Source: CAVYGM01 sp963768025
GTDB taxonomy: Bacteria > Bacteroidota > Bacteroidia > Cytophagales > Spirosomataceae
Assembly (NCBI GenBank): GCA_963768025.1
Contig: CAVYGM010000011.1
Coordinates: 1 to 64,000 of the forward strand
Direction of reading: 5' to 3'
DNA length: 64,000 bases
Under the pieces are notes generated by a model, which had not been told where the DNA came from, searched no databases, and worked only from the letters and a program-made list of their open reading frames with translations. Made by a program: the position numbers and the translations under genes. Positions 20,799-29,709 of the stretch are shown in pieces (position 1 is the first letter of the stretch; each line of letters opens with the position of its first letter).

Positions 20799-21976
20799 CT
20801 AATTTTTCTCCTTTCTTGCGTTCACCCAAGCTGCATAACCTGATACATCATATCTTGCTTCTTCTAAAAGGACAGAAGAAGCTTTGATCATTTCATCCAT
20901 CATACTACTATTGCTTTCTAAAATTGAATCTACATCTTTCTTCTTAAAAATGCCTTTAAGAGCCTTTACTGCAATACTGCAATCATTTAATGGAGCATGA
21001 GTACTTCTAGATAATCCTATTGGATCATTCCCTGAGATAAAAGTAGGGTCTATCTTTATAGCAAGAGAAACGAGATCTTGGTGCCCTAAGCTAGGATCAA
21101 CTACATAACCTAAAACGCTCTTAAGTTCGATCTTAGCTGGTGGATTTTGCATAAGAGTTATACCTGCAATCCATTTACATATTGATATTAAGAAAATATC
21201 TGACATACCCTTGGATGTTGATGAAATATCATTTAAAGTATTATCATCAATTATGCTATAATATTCAGAAGATGCATCTAAGAAATCTGGACAATTGTTA
21301 AGATTTTTATTGTAAAGAGATTTAAGAATTGAAAATATCCCCTTATTAATATGTGCTTCACCTGTTCGGGTAGTTAAAAATAAGAGCCATGGTTTCGCTC
21401 TGCGTGATGCAAAGTCATTAACTGAGATAAAGCATTATAATGATTCTCTTCAAACTTATCATGAGCATCTTTACCAAACCCATCACATAGATCTAAATTT
21501 ACAACGTCATAAGGACCCATTTTTCTCGTCTTCCCAGGCAATAGATTTAATATTTGCAATTTGGCAAATATTATCTCCAATAATATCAGAAGAAGAATCT
21601 ATAAACCCAAGCCTACTAATTTCATCAAGTGAAATATTTAGATCAGTACTATTGTTAGAGCTTGGATTAGCACTATAATTAAAACCTAAAAATCGAAGAT
21701 TTAATTTATTAGGCAAACAAATATTTTGATGAAAGTAACGAAGATCTAACGATCTTCTCCCGGCAATCCTAAATATTTTAAAATACTATTTTCTGGTGCA
21801 ATTTCTTCTAATATTCTTCTTATTTGTTCACACCACTGTTTTTGCCTCACAAATTGTTTTCTTGGATGATGCCAAGGTAAAAAATCTTTCTTTTTTGGTT
21901 TTTCTGCCTCATACTTAGCAGCGCCTATAATATCAGATGCAAAGCTATCTTCTTGATCTAATGATGTAGAGTTCAT
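20799..21976 (-). CDS. Third gene of methyltransferase/GHKL operon: Rossmann-like protein of unknown function (frame broken)
   Basis: Read from 21976. About 390 residues after joining four frames (breaks near 21748, 21517 and 21425, the second an extra G in a GGG run). The N-terminus is charged and contains FLPWHHPRKQFVRQKQW, then ILKYLGLPGED with LDLRYF, LNLRFLGFNYS, a segment YDVVNLDLCDGFG that looks like the acidic strand of a SAM-methyltransferase-like fold, and KPWLLFLTTRTGEAHI. The C-terminal half (MSDIFLISICKWIAGI... YAAWVNARKEKN) is unassigned. It resembles what I recall as the 'PP_RS20740 family', found next to cytosine methyltransferases; that is memory, not a search. Its start overlaps the ATPase stop (TAATG). 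A role as effector or specificity factor of the operon is inferred. Confidence 0.6.
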
Positions 21977-23942
21977 TATTTTGAGGTTTCCAAAATCCGA
22001 TAAATAGCTTTTAGTAATTTTTCTTGCTTATGCTTACTTAAATTGTCTAATAAGCTAAAAGAAGTAAGTATTTGGGCTATTGCCTTAATTTTCTCATCTA
22101 ATATTTGTATTTCATTTATTGTCTTACTAGTTTTTATTGATTCACTTGAATCAATAATTGCAGATCTATCAAAAACAATGTCTGCTGAGTTTGGTAAAAT
22201 TGACATTTGAGAGTCAGAATCCTCTATCTCAATAGAGGGAGGTGAGGATTCCATATCCTTTGATTCTTCGTGCCAAGTTTCTATAACAATTTTTTGAATT
22301 TCGCTTAATGACTGATCCTTTGTATCACTTCTGCTTTTTGTACGAATACTATTAGCAATCCTTTTTTGAGTAGTAGCTAGCTGTCTTAACGCACTATGTA
22401 ACCAGCGAGTAAGATATACAGCATGTGGGTGGGAGTAATTAAAGCTTTCTCTATCAATATTTAGGGCACTATCAAATCCTTGGTATATAAATATTTCGCA
22501 GGTTATCTGCCGTAGTCTTGTTTGCTCGGATACTTGATAACGCATAAAAGAAGGATCGAATAGAGTACCACTTGCACCGTTTATACGTATTAGAGAACCA
22601 CGATGTTCTGTTGGGACGACTTTGGGCGTCCAAAATAAGTAGGCTTCAAACTCTAATGGTCCACCACTCAAATCTGTCGAATATGAGTTAAACTCTTCTC
22701 TACATTTTCCGATAAAAATTAATGGATGCTTGATTGCATGTCCGGAATTTGGAAGGCCCTTAAATTTGATTGGTCGAAAAAGTTTGAGCTCGTCAATAAA
22801 TACATCAAATTTTAATGTATCATTTCCTCCTTTCAAATTAAGGGTATCCTTAATAGTTAACCCTTCTGTTAAAATTAACTCTTGGGCTGCGCCTTTGGGT
22901 TTATTCGATATTAAAAAACTTTCACTCCATCCAGTTAAATCCATATCAAACAAATGTCCATCCACATACTTTAGGGGAATGGAAAGACTAATCTGCCATA
23001 TCATTTGGAGGTAATAATCAAATATCTTATCCAGCTGAGGATTAGGATTTGAATATAAAATTTCATCCCAAACACACTGAACAAGTTTTTGAAATGCTAC
23101 ATCTGGCGTATCAGTTGATTCCCAAGGAACATTCGTTAATTTTCCATAAATATCTTGAAAGGATGCACTAGTTGAATCTACTACACCAACATGGTACTTT
23201 GGAGTAGTAATTGTCTGTAGATCATCAACAACAAGTGAATTCCCACTTTGCTCAATAGCCGTCCAAACTTCTTGACTCCTAAGAGTATCTGCAGCCTGTG
23301 GCTTGATGCTGGTCAAAACTATTGTAGTACCATGCGAATCAATATCCTTTGCCTCCTCTCTCCAAATGTTTACTTTGCCTGACTCATAACCGTTTTCAGT
23401 ATTTGGACCTAACGATTCATCAGAATATTGCTTCATAGCTACTGTTGCCACTGTCCGGAAATTATCACCTTTCGTTTTAGTTATTATTTGAAAAGTTTGT
23501 GTTAGCTGGGCAACTGAAAAAATACCTATTCCTATCTTTCCAATTAATTTTCTTCCAGAGGGACTTAGAAGTATGTTTGTAGGATTGGTGATTCCTAAAT
23601 CTTTACCAATACTTTGTCTTTTTGCGCTTCCTCCAATATGTAATAACATATGCGCAGTGCTTCGGGTGTCATACCAATGCCATTGTCCTCGACTGAAATC
23701 CTATCAAACCTTGGAGCATCGGTTTTAATTACTACACGCGTAGCATCAGCATCGTAAGCGTTCGAAATCAACTCTCTAAGCGCTGATCCAGGTTGACGAT
23801 AAATACCATCGGTTACCCTCGCAATTACACGTTCATCAGTTCTTAATGTAGTAGAAACAATGTTACCGCTACTGCTTTGGGAAATACGTTTGACAAGACT
23901 TTCCTCACTTTTTTCTAGTTCAGATAAGTTTTCCATTATCAT
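21976..23942 (-). CDS. GHKL (Hsp90/MutL/MORC-like) ATPase (frame broken once)
   Basis: Read from 23942, about 655 residues. The Bergerat ATP fold is complete: N box ALRELISNAYDADATRV, G1 box VEDNGIGMT, and, after the break, HIGGSAKR...GRKLIGKIGIGIFS (lid plus G2). A transducer-like beta domain follows, with no recognisable nuclease motif, and a helical Ser/Asp-rich tail. The break near 23651 is explained by one missing base (ALR-H-MLLHIGG). It overlaps the methyltransferase 3' end by 23 nt. Stand-alone GHKL ATPases of this MutL/MORC type next to DNA methylases are known from restriction-like operons (Iyer, Abhiman and Aravind, 2008). Function here, such as sensing unmodified DNA, is inferred. 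Confidence 0.75.
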
Positions 23943-24956
23943 TTTTTGAAATACTGATTGAACTCTTTATCGCATTAGCAATACTACTTGCCAATGGTGG
24001 TGGAACAGCGTTAGAAATTTGTTTTACTTGTTGAGATAAATTTCCTTCTAAAACAAAGCTTGATGGAAAACCTTGTAGTAACATTGCCTCAAAAATACTT
24101 AATCTGCGTTTTCCATTTGGATGGACGTGAATTTCTCTATTTCCGAATGCAATTGTTGGAGAAGCTTTATCCCATGATAATCTTCGAAAACTTCTTGAAT
24201 TATTATTTATAGTTACAGGCTGATCAAAACGCATAGACTTAGGCTTCATTGTCCAATGATTAGGGTGTAGAGGGATATCAGAAGTAATAAGATTTCTATC
24301 ATAAAAAACAGGCTCTTCAAGTTTTGCAATAGTTTCGCGAACAGTTTGTTTGCCAATCTTTTTATTGAATGAAATTGGCTGATAGCCTTGCCATTTCTCA
24401 TTGCAGAAACTATTATTCTTCTTCTGTTTTGAGGGACACCAAAGTCTAATGCACAAAGCTCTTTTTCATCAACAGTAAAACCAAGCCTCTTAAAATTAGC
24501 TATCAAAGCTAAATATTTTTCAGCATGTTTCCTGTCTTTCATTCCAAGTACATTTTCGAATACAACAAACTCAACTACATAGTATTTTTGTAATTCTTCA
24601 ATAATATCGATATATAAGTTAGGTAATAAGTTACGAGGGTCGTTAATTTTTGAGTTTGTATTTGCTCTTGAAAAGCCTTGACATGGAGGTCCACCGATTA
24701 TTCCTATTCTATCTCCGAATAGAAGGCATTTTTTTGTGTATTCCAACACACCAACTGGCCCAATTTTTGTTAAATCCTCGGCTAAGCTATACGTTTCTGG
24801 AAAATTTCTTTTATGTGTACTTATGGCAGACTCTTCATAATCAATTGCAATTGCAATCTCAAATCCTTCTTCTTTAAATCCTAAATCTAGGCCACCAGCC
24901 CCACAAAATAGACTTACTATTTTAGGTACTGCACTAACTGAGAGTTTATCCTTCAC
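23920..24956 (-). CDS. DNA (cytosine-5) methyltransferase (frame broken once)
   Basis: Read from 24956, about 345 residues, short for the family. C5-methyltransferase motifs: I (SLFCGAGGLDLGF, SAM binding), IV (GGPPCQGFS with catalytic Cys), VI (FENVLGM), VIII (QNRRRIIV), IX (RRLSIFEAMLLQGFP) and X (QISNAVPPPLASSIA). The region between VIII and IX, which holds the target-recognition domain, is only about 85 residues, so the recognition site is probably short; the site cannot be read from sequence. A break near 24385 is explained by one missing base (NGKA-YQPISFN). It is the first gene of an AT-rich operon and probably protects host DNA from whatever the two downstream genes do. Confidence 0.8.
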
Positions 24957-25090
24957 TTCAAATTATTGTTAATAAATTACAATTTTAGCTTGAATTTTAG
25001 AAATTTAGACAATCACGCTAATATAGAAGCACATTTACTTCTCATTCATGTAAAAGCCCAATATAGCACATTTTTAGTCTTTCCCTACCC

Positions 25091-25264
25091 GCTAACCCCG
25101 ATTTGCAACCGGGGTTGATTCGTACAGCGTTTGCAACGCGACTAGCGACCTCAGCTAACCCTAATTTCAAATTGAGACAAGCGGCTTATTTGCCTTAAAA
25201 TGAAATAAGCTGCCGCCAGTTTACAAAAACTGGTGGCCAAACATAGCGTAAGTCTCCGACTTAC
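25091..25264. repeat. Array of small hairpins (REP-like), copy A
   Basis: The gap 24957-25364 holds no supportable gene but has a series of stem-loops: AACCCCG/CGGGGTT around ATTTGCAAC (25094-25116); GCGTT/AACGC around TGC (25127-25139); an AATTT/AAATT palindrome (about 25160); an imperfect GCGGC...TTATTT/AAATAA..GCCGC (25181-25217); CCAGTTT/AAACTGG (25216-25233); GTAAGTC/GACTTAC around TCC (25248-25264). The first two recur at 26081-26156 on the other side of higBA. Stems differ while the loop core TTTGCAA is kept. Confidence 0.55.
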
Positions 25265-25364
25265 AAATCCCCCATCTTCCTCTTTACCAGACGAATCATA
25301 CAACACCTCAGCCGCTGTAATGAGCGTGATATCAAGCGGTGGGTCATCGTTCGAATGAAATAGC

Positions 25365-25719
25365 CTATATCTTTTCAAGAATGAAGTTACCGTCAATGCC
25401 TAGTTTTTCGTGCAAGCCCTTGGCTACTTCGATGCTGATTTTCCGCTTACCATTCATGATTTCTGAAATACGGGAGGCTTCGACCCCCAGCAGACTTAGC
25501 CAAGTCCTTGCGTTTCAGATTCATTTCGTACATCTTTAACTCAATCATCCCCAAAAGGGTGGTTGGCATTGGAAAAGAGATATTTTTTTTTTCGTATTCC
25601 TGAATCTCCTCGGCCAACAACCTGGCCTCACTTTGTTTGTTGGCATCGTCACCCATTTCAGCCAGCAATACATCGATTTTTTCAAAAGCCTGGCGATATT
25701 CCTGTTTGTTCGTAATCAT
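25365..25719 (-). CDS. higA: HigA-type antitoxin, XRE helix-turn-helix (frame broken once)
   Basis: Read from 25719. The first frame gives MITNKQEYRQAFEKIDVLLAE and LGMIELKMYEMNLKRKDLAK. Removing one T near 25493 continues it as LLGVEASRISEIMNGKRKISIEVAKGLHEKLGID to a stop at 25365, about 117 residues. The HTH (KDLAKLLGVEASRISEIMNG) is that of HigA antitoxins. Its ATG overlaps the toxin stop as ATGA (toxin first, the usual higBA order). The break abolishes the DNA-binding region as written; sequencing error is possible. Confidence 0.7.
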
Positions 25720-26021
25720 GGTTTAAAATCAATAGTTGAAACATCAATCCTATCATACTCGGCATGAGTACCGATAAACTTTATGTAAACTGTCCTTGTG
25801 CTAAAATGGATTAGGGCAACCAACCGGTGCCTGTTTCCTTTGATATTGAAGACATAACGGTCATTTCCGACGAAATCCACCGAATTAAAACTGTTCTTGA
25901 TGGCTGCCAATGAATCCCAATCTGCGCTGGATGACACATCGTACCATTTCAATAGAGGTACCAAAGTGTCAGGCTATTTTTCAGCGTATTTTGCCAACGC
26001 GGACTTGGCTATAATTACCAT
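25716..26021 (-). pseudogene. higB: HigB-type toxin with in-frame amber codon
   Basis: From ATG 26021 the frame reads MVIIAKSALAKYAEK, then TAG at 25974-25976, then PDTLVPLLKWYD and on in the same frame through VDFVGNDRYVFNIKGNRHRLVALIHF and VYIKFIGTHAEYDRID to 25716. This is the complete RelE-fold HigB mRNA interferase sequence, with a Tyr expected at the stop codon (EKYPD). A TTG start after the stop would give an N-terminally shortened toxin. The intact remainder and the ATGA overlap with higA suggest recent inactivation. Confidence 0.7.
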
Positions 26022-26080
26022 AAAAACAATTTTGTTACAAACATAACAATTTTATTACAAGTTATGTAATTAACTAACCT

Positions 26081-26156
26081 GCTAACCCCGATTTGCAATC
26101 GGGACGGTCGGCCGTCGCCGTTGCATCTTCCAGCGTTTGTAACGCGACTAACGATC
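26081..26156. repeat. REP-like hairpin pair, copy B
   Basis: CCCGATT/AATCGGG around TGC (26087-26103) and GCGTT/AACGC around TGT (26133-26145), followed by GACTAACGATC. It shares GCTAACCCCGATTTGCAA and CAGCGTTTG.AACGCGACTA with copy A at 25091-25150, in the same orientation, so the two copies bracket higBA as direct repeats. Confidence 0.6.
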
Positions 26157-26196
26157 ACGCTATACCAACTCAACATCCAGCAATCCTTTCAACCCC

Positions 26197-26219
26197 CTCT
26201 AACCCTGATTTGCAATCGG
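26197..26219. repeat. REP-like hairpin, partial copy C
   Basis: CTCTAACCCTGATTTGCAATCGG resembles the first hairpin of copies A and B with mismatches. The sequence that follows (GGGTTTGCAAAC) again keeps the TTTGCAA core. Confidence 0.45.
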
Positions 26220-26260
26220 ACTTATAGGGTTTGCAAACACAAGTTGACGACCTGCCGACT

Positions 26261-26305
26261 GTATAATGCAATTTGCTACACACTGTGTAGCAAATTGCAT
26301 TATAC
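26261..26305. repeat. 45-bp palindrome with perfect 21-bp arms
   Basis: Arms of 21 bp (beginning GTATAATGCAATTTGC) pair perfectly around a 3-nt ACT loop. It lies 94 bp past the purU stop, at the edge of the accessory island. It is AT-rich and not followed by a T-run, so a plain intrinsic terminator is unlikely. It may be an end of a mobile element or a protein-binding site. Confidence 0.7.
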
Positions 26306-26398
26306 TCTTTGATTGGATTAATTTCTCATCAGTCAAGAGGCTACGAACTGCGTGGCCTTTTGAATAGGCTGGAAAAGATATAAAAAAAAGGCAGTACT

Positions 26399-27232
26399 TC
26401 ACAAAATCACCGTCCGGTTATCCTGAATAAACACCCGATCATTGAACACCAGCTTCAGGGCCTTGGAGAGGACAAGTTTCTCGGTGTCGCGGCCGAGGGT
26501 GGCCATGTCGGCGGCGGTTTGGCGGTGGTCTACTTCTTTGACGTCCTGGGCGATGATGGGGCCTTCGTCGAGGTCGTTGTTGACGAAGTGGGCCGTGGCT
26601 CCGATGATCTTCACGCCACGCTCGTAGGCCTGCCGGTAGGGATTGGCACCCATGAAGGCGGGCAGAAAGGAGTGGTGGATGTTGATGATGCGGTTGGCGT
26701 ACTGCTGCACAAAGCCGGGCGTCAGGACCCGCATGTACTTGGCCAGCACGAGGTACTCCGGCTCGTAGATGGCCAGCGTACGCAGAATGGCCTCCTCGTG
26801 CTCCTCGCGGCTTTTGTGCTCGTGCGATACGTAGTGGAAGGGGATGCCAAATTTACTCACCAGCGGCTGCAACACGTTGTAGTTACTTACCACGGCCTGT
26901 ATAGTCGCGTCCAGTTCATCAAAGGCGTAGCGGATCAGCAGCTCAGCCAGGCAGTGGTGCTCCTTGGTCACGAGCAGCACAATATCCTTCTTCTTTTTGG
27001 GGTTAATCTGGATGAAAATCTCCTCGGGCAGTTCGGCGTTGAGGGTTTCGGTCAGTTGGGTCAGGTCGGCATCGCCTTCAAATTCCGTCCGCATGAAAAA
27101 CCGTCCCGACGGACTCACGTACTCATCGTTGCGGAGGATATTGTGGTTGTTTTCAAACAGCACCCGGGTCACGAGGTAGATCAGCCCCTTGTGGTCGGGG
27201 CCCTTCATGAGGAGGATATGACGGTGGTTCAT
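26399..27232 (-). CDS. purU: Formyltetrahydrofolate deformylase
   Basis: 277 residues. An N-terminal ACT domain (ILLMKGPDHKGLIYLVTRVLFENNHNI) precedes a formyltransferase-fold catalytic domain with NIHHSFLPAFMGANPYRQAYERGVKIIGATAHFVNNDLDEGPII, which contains the catalytic Asn-His-Asp set of PurU. It hydrolyses 10-formyl-THF to THF and formate, supplying formate and balancing one-carbon units; glyA in this window feeds the same pool. The length matches the family. The upstream gap (27233-27536) contains no gene. Confidence 0.93.
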   Translation of the reverse strand: MNHRHILLMKGPDHKGLIYLVTRVLFENNHNILRNDEYVSPSGRFFMRTEFEGDADLTQLTETLNAELPEEIFIQINPKKKKDIVLLVTKEHHCLAELLIRYAFDELDATIQAVVSNYNVLQPLVSKFGIPFHYVSHEHKSREEHEEAILRTLAIYEPEYLVLAKYMRVLTPGFVQQYANRIINIHHSFLPAFMGANPYRQAYERGVKIIGATAHFVNNDLDEGPIIAQDVKEVDHRQTAADMATLGRDTEKLVLSKALKLVFNDRVFIQDNRTVIL

Positions 27233-27484
27233 GAGGCAGTAGCTGTTGGCTAGTTAGGGGATTAACTGTTAGCTTATTCTTCCCTGTGTTGAGATAAAGT
27301 TGGATAGCTCTTGCTAGCAGCGTTCCACAAAGAAACGACAAACAGCTGACTTTTGACAAATGGATTCGAAGCGTGAGACATTCAGAAGGGTTTCAATTTT
27401 GCTCTTAACCAAAATAGAGCGATTGAGGCCAACTACCGGATGAAGCAAGCCAGATTGCAAGTAAAGACGAGTACAGGCGTTCTT

Positions 27485-27500
27485 TTGGTATCAATACCAA
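27485..27500. promoter_or_regulatory. 16-bp palindrome upstream of a sugar isomerase gene
   Basis: TTGGTATCAATACCAA (7-bp arms, 2-nt centre) is 37 nt before the start at 27537 and could be an operator. There is no other evidence; the rest of the 304-bp gap shows no gene. Confidence 0.3.
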
Positions 27501-27536
27501 GTTATCTAACCTTACATTTTAAAAGTATCAAGTCAG

Positions 27537-28403
27537 ATGAAAAAAATACCCTTACTGGTGGCCGCACTAGTTTTTCTGCTCGCCGGACTTCCTGAAGCTA
27601 TCGCCCAGAAAAAGGGCAAGCCGCTGTATACCTTTCCGGTGGGAGTGCAGGCCTATACCTACCGTGCGCATTTCCCCAAAGACGTAGCCGGTACGCTGGA
27701 CCGCATTCAGTCGCTGGGCATAACGGAGATCGAAGGGGGAGCGCCGAAAGGCATGACGCCCGAAGAATTTAAGAAAATGTGCGATGCCCGGGGGATCAAA
27801 ATCCCGTCTACCGGAGCGAGCTATGAAGAATTGGTGAAGTCGCCGGAGGAAGTCGCCAAACGCGCCAAAACCCTGGGGGCCGACTACGTGATGGTGGCCT
27901 GGATCCCGCATCAGCGGGGCAACTTCACCCTCGAAAATGCCAAGAAAGCGGTGGAGGACTTCAACAAAGCCGGTAAAGTGCTGAAAGAAAACGGAGTCAC
28001 GTTCTGCTACCACGACCACGGCTACGAGTTCCAGCCCTACGGCGACGGTACCCTGATGGACTACATCATTCAGAACACCGACCCGAAGTACGTTTCCTTT
28101 GAGATGGATGTACTCTGGACGCAGTTTGGCGGCGGCGATCCCGTGGCGCTGCTCAAAAAGTACCCTACCCGCTGGAAACTGATGCACCTTAAAGACCTCA
28201 AAAAAGGCGTGAAGGGTGACCTGACGGGCGGCACCCCCGCCGAAAATGACGTACCCCTCGGTACCGGACAAGTAGAGATGGAAGAGGTGATCCGGACGGC
28301 CAAGAAAATTGGCATCAAGCACTTCTTCATTGAAGACGAGAGCAATAAGGAGTTGGAGTACGTACCCGTGAGCATCGCCTGGTTGAAGGAGCTGAAGCAG
28401 TAG
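27537..28403 (+). CDS. Secreted sugar phosphate isomerase/epimerase (TIM barrel)
   Basis: 288 residues with a signal peptide (MKKIPLLVAALVFLLAGLPEAIAQ). Xylose-isomerase-like TIM barrel (AP_endonuc_2): GVQAYTYRAHFPKD, TEIEGGAP, FCYHDHGYEF, a metal-ligand set in SFEMDVLWT, KLMHLKD and FFIEDES. Such periplasmic isomerases act with secreted Gfo/Idh/MocA oxidoreductases on keto-sugars; the substrate is not known here. A second family member lies at 47643-48497. The gene is followed by a bidirectional terminator. Confidence 0.85.
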   Translation: MKKIPLLVAALVFLLAGLPEAIAQKKGKPLYTFPVGVQAYTYRAHFPKDVAGTLDRIQSLGITEIEGGAPKGMTPEEFKKMCDARGIKIPSTGASYEELVKSPEEVAKRAKTLGADYVMVAWIPHQRGNFTLENAKKAVEDFNKAGKVLKENGVTFCYHDHGYEFQPYGDGTLMDYIIQNTDPKYVSFEMDVLWTQFGGGDPVALLKKYPTRWKLMHLKDLKKGVKGDLTGGTPAENDVPLGTGQVEMEEVIRTAKKIGIKHFFIEDESNKELEYVPVSIAWLKELKQ

Positions 28404-28415
28404 TTTTTAGGCTAG

Positions 28416-28620
28416 TAGCTGTCAGGTAGTTAGCTGTTAGGCTGTTAGCTTTTTGACAGTAGTCAGTTTTAGGAATGACTGATGCAAGTAGTAAAAAGCT
28501 CGTTTTTGATTAAAACAAAAGGAGGTCTCGCACTGTACGCAAGACCTCCTTTTGTTTCACACTTGCCTTAGGCTAATTGCTAATAACCTAACTACCTAAC
28601 AGCTAACTACCTGACAGCTA
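28416..28620. repeat. 26-bp perfect inverted repeat flanking a terminator
   Basis: The left arm (28416-28441, TAGCTGTCAGGTAGTTAGCT plus GTTAGG) is repeated exactly in inverted orientation at 28595-28620. Further CTGTTAG and AACTACCTAAC words lie next to both arms, and a related string is found near 27238-27275. The arms enclose 153 bp that include a strong stem-loop (28513-28557). Confidence 0.6.
28513..28557. terminator. Bidirectional intrinsic terminator
   Basis: AAACAAAAGGAGGTCT and AGACCTCCTTTTGTTT form a perfect 16-bp stem with A-rich and T-rich ends, between the convergent isomerase gene (plus) and btuG-like gene (minus). Confidence 0.75.
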
Positions 28621-29709
28621 CTTGAACATGAATCCCGAAGGAGCAATATCCACCCGGATCGAATCAACTAGTGAGCCGTCGTTGCGATAACGGACAACAT
28701 ACCCGGCCTGTTTGTAGGAAGGAGTGACACCGCCGTAGATCAGCCCTTGGAGGGGATCCACGCCTAGCCCCGAAAATATCCGTCTTACGAAAGGTTTGGT
28801 GGCTGGGATACTGGTATCGGTTATGCTGAAAAAATACGTTTCTCCTTTTTCCTTGTAATTGTCCTTGGGGTCGTAGAAAGAATAGACGAAATAAAAGCCC
28901 CGTCCGTCGGAGGCAATGGCATAGTTGGAGGGCGATTTCAGCGGGTCGGTACCAACGCGCATGTTAGTTTCGATGGCAAAAGTCTGGGGGTTGATGCGTA
29001 GCACTACGCCATCTCCCTTTGCCCATAGTTTGCCGTTCGCATCCACATCTATGGGATCCGGGGACGAAACTGTTGTAGGTACGTCTCCCTTCAGGGCGTC
29101 GGTTGTGGCATCAATGACGGTCAGATTTTTGGTTCCACCAAGAGCGCCGAGGAACACGTTATTTCCTACCTTCACCATGTGCTCCGCGCCTTTGGGAACA
29201 GGGATCTTCTTGGTGACTTTGAGCGTATTCAGGTCTATAACCGCTACGTAGCCCGGATTTTTGTAAAAATTGGTAAAATCGCCCGTGGCATCCCAGCAGG
29301 ACACGTAGGCTTTGGTGGCTGATACCCCAAGCACATGGCGGGGGTTTTCGATGTCGGGGGCGGTGAGGGTCGCTTCCGACTTCCAGGTTCCAAAGTTCAC
29401 AATCTCCACCTTGTCCTGGCCGGCGGTGCTATTATCCACCAGTATAAGCGAATGCCCGCCTGCTTCCGCGTAGCCCTGCACGGAACCGGTAAGGGGGCGG
29501 CCATTTTCTCTTAGGAACAGGTCATTTTCGGCGGTAGATTTTTCCCTTTTGTAAAAAGAGATGCTTCCGTTATTGTCCAGGTAGTTCCCGGCATTCCTGA
29601 TGATTACACCCAGCTCATACACTTCCGGATCGGGTACTTTTTCCCGGCACGAACCCATGATACCCACCAACAGCACTGCTCCTGCTACTTTGAAGACTTG
29701 TTTTTTCAT
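28618..29709 (-). CDS. BtuG-like surface lipoprotein (beta-propeller, cobalamin uptake)
   Basis: 363 residues with a lipoprotein signal peptide (MKKQVFKVAGAVLLVGIMGSC, lipobox ending at Cys). The mature part is a YncE/DUF5074-type seven-bladed propeller (YVSCWD, VAVIDLNTLKVTKKIPVPKGAEHMVKVGNNVF, LTVIDATTDALKGDVPT). Its start overlaps the TonB-receptor stop by 4 nt, downstream of a cobalamin riboswitch. In Bacteroides the propeller lipoprotein BtuG caps BtuB and captures corrinoids. Fold, lipidation, position and regulation all match that role; the assignment is by context, not by a BtuG-specific motif. Confidence 0.75.
   Translation of the reverse strand: MKKQVFKVAGAVLLVGIMGSCREKVPDPEVYELGVIIRNAGNYLDNNGSISFYKREKSTAENDLFLRENGRPLTGSVQGYAEAGGHSLILVDNSTAGQDKVEIVNFGTWKSEATLTAPDIENPRHVLGVSATKAYVSCWDATGDFTNFYKNPGYVAVIDLNTLKVTKKIPVPKGAEHMVKVGNNVFLGALGGTKNLTVIDATTDALKGDVPTTVSSPDPIDVDANGKLWAKGDGVVLRINPQTFAIETNMRVGTDPLKSPSNYAIASDGRGFYFVYSFYDPKDNYKEKGETYFFSITDTSIPATKPFVRRIFSGLGVDPLQGLIYGGVTPSYKQAGYVVRYRNDGSLVDSIRVDIAPSGFMFK

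Noticed and set aside
21976..23942. GHKL gene as mutL or htpG
   Set aside because: It lacks the MutL linker/endonuclease and Hsp90 middle-domain signatures, and its operon partners point to the MORC-like restriction-associated group.
25151..25396. 81-codon minus-strand ORF between the methyltransferase and higA
   Set aside because: It reads through the hairpin array and the higA 3' end in a different frame; its first residues are an off-frame shadow of the repaired antitoxin.
25091..26305. CRISPR-like array
   Set aside because: Only two or three repeat copies, each a hairpin pair, with no regular spacers and no cas genes in the window.
27153..27359. 68-codon minus-strand ORF upstream of purU
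   Set aside because: It overlaps the purU start in another frame and looks like a shadow.
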